Source: Micromonospora okii (GTDB lineage Bacteria; Actinomycetota; Actinomycetes; Mycobacteriales; Micromonosporaceae). Taken from it: DNA of 64,000 bases. The notes under the pieces were generated by a model that saw only the letters and a list, made by a program, of their open reading frames with translations, did not search any database and was not told the DNA's origin. The number at the start of each line of letters is the position of its first letter. Within the stretch, counting starts at the first letter, position 1. The stretch covers positions 192,485 to 256,484 of the forward strand of contig NZ_BBZF01000013.1 in NCBI RefSeq assembly GCF_020884795.1, read 5' to 3'. Positions 33,529 through 40,500 of this stretch are shown here, in pieces. The position numbers and the translations under genes were made by a program.

Positions 33529-34740
33529 GTGACGGCGGCCGGCACCGGCAGCGCCCCACCCGTTGCCACCGCCCCCCGGCCGGGCCTCCCCCGCGAGGTC
33601 CACGTCCTCAGTGTCGTCGGCGGCTGCGTCATGCTGGGCCTCGGACTGGTGCTCCCGGTGCTCCCGGTGTACGCGGCGACGTTCGGGGCCGGGCCCACCC
33701 GGATCGGAGTGCTCGTCGCCCTGTTCGCGTTGATGCGGCTGGCGGCCAGCCCGTTCTGCGGCCGGCTCGGAGTTCGCTTCGGGGAGCGGCGGGTCCTGGT
33801 CGCCGGCCTGCTGCTGTGCGCGGTCTCCTCGGCCCTGACGGCGTTCGCCGGGTCCTACGGGCAGTTGCTCGTCTTCCGCAGCCTCGGCGGCATCGGCTCG
33901 GTGCTGTTCTCGGTGTCCGCGCTGGCGACACTCCTGGCGATCGCGCCGGCCGGCCAGCGGGGCCGGGCCAGCGCCGTGTTCGAAGCGGGCTTCCTGCTCG
34001 GCGGGATCTGCGGACCGGCCCTGGGCGGGCTCCTCGCTCTCGTCGCCCTGCCCGCGCCGTTCGTGGCGTACGCCGTGCTGTTGCTCGCCGCCGCGGTGCT
34101 GACGCTGGCGGTGCTCCGCCCCGGCCGAACCGCCGGCGCGGGGCCCGGCCGCGACGTGGCCCGGCTGCCGGTCCTGCTGCGGGACCGGCGCTACCTGGTG
34201 GCCTGCCTCGCGGCGTTGGCGCAGGGATGGGTCCTGTTCGGGCTGCGCAGCGCGCTGGTCCCCACGGTGGTCGTGGCGTGGCGACACGACGTGACGTGGG
34301 TCGGGTGGGCGTTCACGGTCTCCGCCGTCGTCCAGGCGCTGCTGATCATGCCGGCCGGCCGGGTCGTCGACCGGGCCGGCCGCCGGCCCGCCATGATCGC
34401 CGGCACCGGTGTGGCTGCGGCGGCGGTCACCGCCCTGGTGTTCGTGGGCACCTACGCCTGGCTCGTCGTCCTGCTCTGCGTGTACGCGGCGGGATCAGCG
34501 CTGCTCAACGCCGCGCCGGCCGCGCTGGTCGGTGACGTCGTCGCCGGGCGGGCCGGCAGCGGCGTCGCCGTCTTCTCGATGTGTACCGATGTCGGCGCCG
34601 TGGTCGGGCCGGTCGTGGTGGGGCTCATCGCCGAGCGGGTGGGTGTTCCGGCCGCCTTCGGCAGCGGCGCCGCGCTGCTGGCCGTCGCCTACGTGGCGTC
34701 GTGGACGTTGACAACCGCTCGGCCAACCCGAAGGAGTTGA
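33529..34740 (+). CDS. MFS exporter
   Basis: A 403-residue transporter with 12 predicted spans, starting at a GTG 7 bp after the beta subunit stop. It has the MFS loop motif GRLGVRFGERRVL (after TM2), LVFRSLGGIGSVL (TM4) and GRVVDRAGRRPAMIAG in the second half. The layout matches drug-resistance or metabolite exporters (TCR/Tet-like). The operon setting suggests it exports the product or glycoside made by neighbouring enzymes. Confidence 0.85.
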   Translation: MTAAGTGSAPPVATAPRPGLPREVHVLSVVGGCVMLGLGLVLPVLPVYAATFGAGPTRIGVLVALFALMRLAASPFCGRLGVRFGERRVLVAGLLLCAVSSALTAFAGSYGQLLVFRSLGGIGSVLFSVSALATLLAIAPAGQRGRASAVFEAGFLLGGICGPALGGLLALVALPAPFVAYAVLLLAAAVLTLAVLRPGRTAGAGPGRDVARLPVLLRDRRYLVACLAALAQGWVLFGLRSALVPTVVVAWRHDVTWVGWAFTVSAVVQALLIMPAGRVVDRAGRRPAMIAGTGVAAAAVTALVFVGTYAWLVVLLCVYAAGSALLNAAPAALVGDVVAGRAGSGVAVFSMCTDVGAVVGPVVVGLIAERVGVPAAFGSGAALLAVAYVASWTLTTARPTRRS

Positions 34741-34743
34741 TCG

Positions 34744-35136
34744 ATGAACCAGCCGGCTGCCCGACACGAGCGGGGTGAGGCCATGTTCCAGCAGGTCTTC
34801 GGCCGCGAACCGCGCCCGGGCTCCTACCCCGAGTTCCTGCGGATCACCGTCGACCACCTGTTCGGCGAGATCTGGACCCGCCCGCACCTGAGCGTCGAGG
34901 AGCGCGAACTGGTTGCCCTGACGGCGGTCGCCCTGGCGCGGACCGACTGGGAGCTGCGCGGCCACATCGGTGCCGCCCTGCACCTCGGCATGTCGCGGGA
35001 GAAGATCGTCGAGGTCATCATCCAGCTCGCCTACTACGGTGGCTGGCCGGTCGCCAACAACGGGCTGCGCGTCGCCCAGGAGGTCTTCGCCGAGCTGGAC
35101 GACGCCACCGGCGGGGACGCGGGCCATGAGCGGTGA
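34744..35136 (+). CDS. Carboxymuconolactone decarboxylase-like protein
   Basis: A 130-residue CMD-like protein. Features: YPEFLRITVDHLFGEIWTRPHLSVEERELVALTAVALARTD, LRGHIGAALHLGMSREKIVEVIIQLAYYGGWPVANNGLRVA. The AhpD-type CxxC pair is absent, so it is of the CMD or non-redox type; the conserved H-I-G-A-A and G-W-P are present. AAGGAG lies before the ATG. True CMD acts in protocatechuate breakdown; relatives also serve in polyketide pathways, so the assignment here is by fold only. Confidence 0.85.
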   Translation: MNQPAARHERGEAMFQQVFGREPRPGSYPEFLRITVDHLFGEIWTRPHLSVEERELVALTAVALARTDWELRGHIGAALHLGMSREKIVEVIIQLAYYGGWPVANNGLRVAQEVFAELDDATGGDAGHER

Positions 35137-35662
35137 ACCGCCTCCCCTCGACCCGGCCGAGAAGGTCGACCTGTGGCGTCAGCGGTTCTTCGAGGCCCAG
35201 GCGGCGGCGGAGGAATTCATCCTGGGAGCGCACGGCGAGGAGGGCGTGGCCGCGTGGATCCAGGCGAACTCCCGCATCACCGCCGAGCTGATGGAGGCGC
35301 AACGGCCCGCCGGGGTCTCCGCCACCGACCACTTCATGACCCGGCTGCGGCGTCAGCTCCTGCTGTACGACTCGGCGGTGACCAGCGAGCCCCGGCCCTC
35401 GGGCACCGTCCTGCGCAACGCCGACTGCGGGATCCTCCGGTACCGCAGGCGAGCCGCCCGCGCCGGCGTCGTGCTGACGTTCCCGTCACCGTGCCCGTAC
35501 TGCCAGGAACTCAACACCGCCATCGCCGCCCGCTACGTGGAACCGGACGTCACGGTGTCGTGCGAACAGGCGGGCGACGGGTGCACCTGGCGCGCGGAGT
35601 CCCCTCACGCTCCGGGGGAGGACGCGGCCGGGCCGCCGCACCGTGGGCGAGGCGGTGACTGA
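35126..35662 (+). CDS. Hypothetical protein with Cys-rich C-terminal domain
   Basis: A 178-residue protein overlapping the CMD-like gene by 11 bp. An N-terminal helical part (LWRQRFFEAQAAAEEFILGAHGEEGVAAWIQANSRIT) precedes a C-terminal domain with FPSPCPYCQELN and TVSCEQAGDGCTW, four Cys that could bind zinc or a cluster. It is the last gene of the operon and overlaps the convergent flavin reductase-like gene by 58 bp. The N-terminal half recalls small-molecule hydrolase helices, but I cannot name a family. Confidence 0.7.
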   Translation: MSGEPPPLDPAEKVDLWRQRFFEAQAAAEEFILGAHGEEGVAAWIQANSRITAELMEAQRPAGVSATDHFMTRLRRQLLLYDSAVTSEPRPSGTVLRNADCGILRYRRRAARAGVVLTFPSPCPYCQELNTAIAARYVEPDVTVSCEQAGDGCTWRAESPHAPGEDAAGPPHRGRGGD

Positions 35663-36261
35663 ACCAGCGGCAGCGCCGTACGGTCGAGGGCCCGCGACCG
35701 GCCGACGTCGAGCGTCATGCCGAGTTGCCGGCCCACGGCCACGCAGAGGTCGACCGCCGCCGTGCGGGTCAGGTCCTCATGATCGTTCTGGGTGAAGCAC
35801 GCCGACGCCACGTTCCTGTTCCGTAGGCGCAGGTACCACGGGAACAGCGAGGCCAGCGCGGGCTCGGTCAGCATCGTGCGCGAATGCACGATCGTCCCCA
35901 CCAGCAGGTTGCCGAACGGGCGTCGGCCGGCGTTCATGAAGCTCTTCAGGCGTTCCTGGAAGATCTTCAGCACCGCGGGCACGTTCCCCGCGTACACCGG
36001 CATGGCGAGCAGCATCGCCTGGGCGCCCTCGGCCAGGCCGACGACCTGCGCGAAGTCGTCGTCGAGCGTGCACCGGCCCACCTCGGGATCGAGGCAGGTG
36101 TCCTCGCCCTCGCACATCTCGATGCGGTGGTCGATCAACCGGATCCGCTGGATCTCCGCGTCGCCGACCTCCCGCACGACGCCGGTGATCGCCGCATCGA
36201 GCAGCGCGTCGGTCAGCGACGGGAGACGCCTCTGCGTGCAGGACAACGCAACGACCTTCAT
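35605..36261 (-). CDS. Flavodoxin-like / iron-sulfur flavoprotein-type reductase
   Basis: A 218-residue protein with a flavodoxin-like fold. Landmarks: MKVVALSCTQRR...LTDALLDAAITGV (FMN phosphate loop), a Cys trio CEGEDTCLDPEVGRC, and AMLLAMPVYAGNVPAVLKIFQERL, the FMN loop of NADPH-dependent FMN reductases. The Cys spacing resembles iron-sulfur flavoproteins. The ATG 36261 has GGGAGG upstream. It is antisense to the end of the oxygenase operon and could supply its electrons, though that is only inferred from position. Confidence 0.82.
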   Translation of the reverse strand: MKVVALSCTQRRLPSLTDALLDAAITGVVREVGDAEIQRIRLIDHRIEMCEGEDTCLDPEVGRCTLDDDFAQVVGLAEGAQAMLLAMPVYAGNVPAVLKIFQERLKSFMNAGRRPFGNLLVGTIVHSRTMLTEPALASLFPWYLRLRNRNVASACFTQNDHEDLTRTAAVDLCVAVGRQLGMTLDVGRSRALDRTALPLVQSPPRPRCGGPAASSPGA

Positions 36262-36407
36262 CGAAGGGCCTCCCCTGTCCGCTCCGGCGCCCAGGACCGG
36301 CCACGTGCCGAAGCCCGGCGGGCGCAACCTGAGGCAGCCCCAAGCTACCTTCAATCGATCCCCATCGAAACAGTTCTCGGGGCCGGAAGAATCGGTGGGA
36401 GCGGACG

Positions 36408-37595
36408 TCAGCCGCGATCCCTGAGATTGAGCCCCGCGAACGCGGCAACGAGATCGCGCTGCTCACGGGTGGTGAGGGCCTGCAGATGGGCCAGCTTGTT
36501 CCGCGCCTGCCACAGCAGGTAGACCGCGTCGCGCAGCGCCGGCCGGGCCCGCCCGGACAACGCCTTCACCGCCACGAAGAGCGGGCCCACTTCGAGGACG
36601 TCGGGCGCGCCCCCGAGAGCATCCTGCACCGCCGACTTTCCGTGTCTCTGGAGGAGCGTCGCGGCGATCGACTGGCGACGCGTCTCGATCCAGGGCAGCA
36701 GGACCCGGGCCTGGGCCGCCCAGACGGCGTGCCGGACCACCTCCGGCTGGGTGGTGGTCGCCCGGACCGCCGCCACACACTCGTCATGCCACAGGTCCAC
36801 GGCGCCGGCGTCCCAGTGGTCCACCACGTCGCTCGTGGGCCACCGGCCGGGGTTACGCGGCAGCGAGGCGGGCGGACACTTCGCGACGGGCACACCGGCC
36901 CCGTCGATCAGGACCGGCAGGGAGTCCGGGTCCCCGTCCCAGCAGTCGGCCAGGCGCGCAGCCAGGTGGATGTCCCACCGGCACACCTCGATCAGGGTCT
37001 CCAGGCGTACGTCACGCAGCACCCCGGGCGCGGACCGCGCCTCGACCGCCGGCTGTATCCGCGCCGCGACGTCCCACCTGCTCAACCGGCCCCACCACCA
37101 GAGCGGCTCGAACGTCACATCCGTGTGGTCGGCGCCGAGCTGTGGCAGCGCGTCGCGGGTGCAGACCAGCAGCACCCGGGGCCGGTTCTCCGCCCGGCGT
37201 GGTCGGGACTCGGCCACCAGGCGGGTGACGGTGCCCGAGACCTCCCGGCGGTGCCCCGGCGGCAACGTGGTGCAGTCGAGGACGGCCGTCCGTCCCGCCG
37301 CCTCGGGATCGTCGAGGATGCGGGCCGTGCTGAGCGGCCCCTCCCCGACGTTGAGCGCCTGGGCGAGCCAATCCAGCGGCCCGCCGTCCTCCCCGTCCGT
37401 GGCGACCTGCTGCGGGTACTCGTTGGCCGCCCACAGCGCGGAACTCAGCGCGCCGGTCAGGCCGGCCACGAAGTCCCGGTCGTCGCCGAGGACCGTGGGG
37501 AGGACCACGGCGGCATGGCGGCCGCGACCCACCTCCCGGACGGTTTCGGCGATCAGGCGTGCCGGTCCGGGCAGCCGCCAGATGTCCTCGTCCAT
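36408..37595 (-). CDS. HEPN-motif protein with degenerate AAA-like N-terminal half
   Basis: A 395-residue protein. Near the C-terminus, YLLWQARNKLAHLQAL carries R365-N-x3-H370, the R-X4-H signature of HEPN-type RNase domains, on a helix preceded by RPALRDAV. The N-terminal ~250 residues look like a P-loop fold that has lost its Walker A motif: TAVLDCTTLPPGHRREV (strand resembling Walker B region) and RPRVLLVCTRDAL. The ATG is 4 bp after the large ATPase stop, so the pair is one operon. HEPN RNases are common effectors in toxin-antitoxin and antiphage systems; function here is inferred. Confidence 0.65.
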   Translation of the reverse strand: MDEDIWRLPGPARLIAETVREVGRGRHAAVVLPTVLGDDRDFVAGLTGALSSALWAANEYPQQVATDGEDGGPLDWLAQALNVGEGPLSTARILDDPEAAGRTAVLDCTTLPPGHRREVSGTVTRLVAESRPRRAENRPRVLLVCTRDALPQLGADHTDVTFEPLWWWGRLSRWDVAARIQPAVEARSAPGVLRDVRLETLIEVCRWDIHLAARLADCWDGDPDSLPVLIDGAGVPVAKCPPASLPRNPGRWPTSDVVDHWDAGAVDLWHDECVAAVRATTTQPEVVRHAVWAAQARVLLPWIETRRQSIAATLLQRHGKSAVQDALGGAPDVLEVGPLFVAVKALSGRARPALRDAVYLLWQARNKLAHLQALTTREQRDLVAAFAGLNLRDRG

Positions 37596-37599
37596 CGGG

Positions 37600-40500
37600 T
37601 CACCCGGCGTTGCGCAGCAGAGCGGCCGCCACGAGCCGGTCCAGGACCCAGCCCCCGCCCGTGGCGTCCTGTTCGACGGTGTCCAGGGCGACCATGCGGT
37701 CGACCACGTGCCGCGCGTCGTGGTTCCAGATGGCTTCCAGGTCGTCGTGGGTGACCGGCTCGACGGCGATCCGGTGGGTCTGCGGGTCGATGGTGGCGCA
37801 GTACTGTGCCCACAGGTTCACGTCGTCGAGGTGCTCGCCGAGGCCGACGTCGGACAGGAAGGCCGCGGCCCGCTGCGGATCGGGGAAGGGGACGGCGAGG
37901 CTGCCCAGCACGTCCTCGGTCGAACGCCCCTCCGAGACCAGCAGGACGGCGTTCTCGACGAGGGCCGGCCAGCCGGAGGTCGACTCGTGCAGCCGACCCC
38001 GTTCCTGGGGGTTGTCGAACGGGAAGTCGTGCCAGGCCCGCAGGCCCTCGACCGACCAGCGGCGCAGGGTCAGCCGCAGCACCTCGCCCGCGCCCTCGGG
38101 ATCCTCCGCCGGCACGAGGTACTCGGTCGCGTCGACGACCACGATCGCGCGGGCGGTGCGCAGCGCGCCGACGGCCTGCAACGCACGCGCGTACTCGGCC
38201 TCGAACTGTTGACGTCGTCCCGGTGGGCACTCCACCAGGAGGAACCGGTGGCGCTCGCGGCCGGTGCCGGAGAGCAGCCGAGGCACCTCCGGCAGCGTCG
38301 CGTGCTCGAATTCGAGCCGCTCCCGGGAATCCGCGCCGGTGGTGAGGGCCTCCACCACCCGGTCGACGCCCAGCGCGGGTGAGCCGGTCACCACGGCCGT
38401 CGAGTACCGGCTGCCGGCGCGCAGGACGCGCGAGGTGCTTCCGCTGTTGTGGTTGCGTTCGCCGACCAGGTCGGCGATGTCGGCGTCGGTCAGCGGGGAC
38501 CGTCGCGGGGCGGACCGGCGGCTGGCGGCCGGCATCGTGGCGCGGCTCATCGTCGGGTTGTACTCGTAGGGCAGCTCGAAGTGCCCCTTCGCCTCGCCCA
38601 GCTCGTGTTCGAGAGCGCTGGGCGTGCCGAGCATGGCGACCACGTTCGGCGACCGCATGCCGTAGGACTCGCCGGTGCGGCGCAGCACACCCAGCCCGAC
38701 CATCTCGTCGAGGTAGCGGATGAACTCCTTGCGGGTGAGGACGTCGCCGGAGAACGCCTCCGGCCAGTACGCCTCGCAGTACACCCGCAGGTCCTCCGGG
38801 TTGAACCGGGCGCTGGCCGGCGCGTCGTTGCTGAGCAGGGCGACCACGATGGCGATGACCCGGTACCGGTTGTCCAGGTTGATCGTCCAGCGGAAGCGCT
38901 GCCCGATGAGGTTCCGCACGTCGCGGTTGGTGTAGACCGCGTCGACGTCGTGGCTGGTGATCGTGATCCGCCCGCCCGAGGACGGGAGCGAGCGTTCGCG
39001 GAGGTGGTTGACCAGTGCCTCGCAGAAGATCTGCACCAGGCTGGCCTGGTAGTTGGTGAAGGCGGCGACGCGCCAGACGAGCTCGCTGCGTTCGAACTCG
39101 TACCCGATCGCCCGGAGCGGCTCCGCGACCAGCTTGCGCACCTCGGCGGCCCGCAGCGGCCCGATGAGGATGTCGGTGCCCCCGTGCGCCACCGGCGTGT
39201 TGGCCGAGTCGTGGAAGCGCTGGACCTGGTGCAGACCGGCGAACACCGGCTTGAACCGACGCCCCGAGGACTCCATGAGGTTCTTCAACCCCTGGAGGGT
39301 CTGGAACCGGGCCCCGGACTCCGACTCCTTCGGAGCGGAGTCGGCGGTGAGGAACAGGTCGGCCTCGTCCAGCAGCAACAGCAGGCGGTTGGCCTCGTCC
39401 TTGCCCAGCCACCGCTTGATGCCGTCGGAGACGACCTGCGGGCCCGCGTTGACGGCCATCCCGGACGGGAGCACGTCCAGCGCCTTGAGGTGGCGGTTGA
39501 GCAGGGACCAGAGCTCCTTGGGCTCGTGCGACTCGCCGATGCCCTCGGACTTCAGGTCCAGGTAGAGGGCCACCCGGCGGCCGGTGGACGCCCGGCCCGT
39601 GCCCTCGGTGAAGAGCTTCTGGACGCGGCGGAGCAGCGCCGACTTGCCCAGTTGCCGGCCGCCGTAGACGAACATCGAGCCGGTGGGCGACTCCAGCTCG
39701 GCCCGCTCCCGGTCCCGGCCGACGAAGACCTCGTCCGGCACGTCACCACCGGCGAACGGCGTGTAGGGGTTGATCGAGCTGAAGGGCAGCGTGATGCGCT
39801 GGGTGAGGCGGAAGTCGGGCTCCTCGCGGGAGGCCAGCCAGCCGATGACCGCCTCGTCGACGAGCAGCACCATGCCGCTCGTGTCCCGGCCGGGGCCGCT
39901 CAGGCTCCGTAGCTGGAGGCGCTGCTGAGCCGGGAGGGTGCCGAAGTACAGGATGATGTTGGGACCGGTGCGGAGGCGGTCCGGAAGCAGGCCCAGCAGC
40001 CGGCCGGGGGTCGCCCGCTCCCACATGACCGCCACGTTGTAACGGCCGTTGGCCTGCGTGCCGAACTGCGGCACGTAGGAGGGACCGGCAGGCTTCGCGC
40101 GCACCTGGAAGAGCGCCGACCGGGTACGGGGCGCGTCGGAGAGAATGTTGAGGTAACTCCCCTCGGCCGGCACGAGGCCCAGCATGCGCAGGACGTCGGC
40201 GATCGAGCGACGCAGGTGCGGGGTCTGCATGCTCGCGACCCGGTGCTGGCGCAGTGTCCGCCACGAGGCGATGCCGTCCCTGATGATTGCGGACATCGAG
40301 TCGCCCGTGCCCAGCCTGCGCCGCAGTTGCGCGATCACGTCGTCCTTCGGGTCGCTGGCCTCGGCCGCTGCCGTGGTGGCCCAGTCGACGACCCGGGGGA
40401 AGAACGCCGTGAAGTCGTCGTCGGCCGGCTCGGCATCGTCCTCGGGCAGGCGCTGACCGGAGTCCAGCAGGGTGAGGAACTCCTCGGCGGTGACCTCGTC

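Noticed and set aside
30530..36261. Aromatic catabolic (beta-ketoadipate) operon
   Set aside because: A CMD-like gene and ring-hydroxylating oxygenase occur, but no ring-cleavage dioxygenase, dehydrogenase or cycloisomerase is present, and a glycosyltransferase and exporter are atypical for it.
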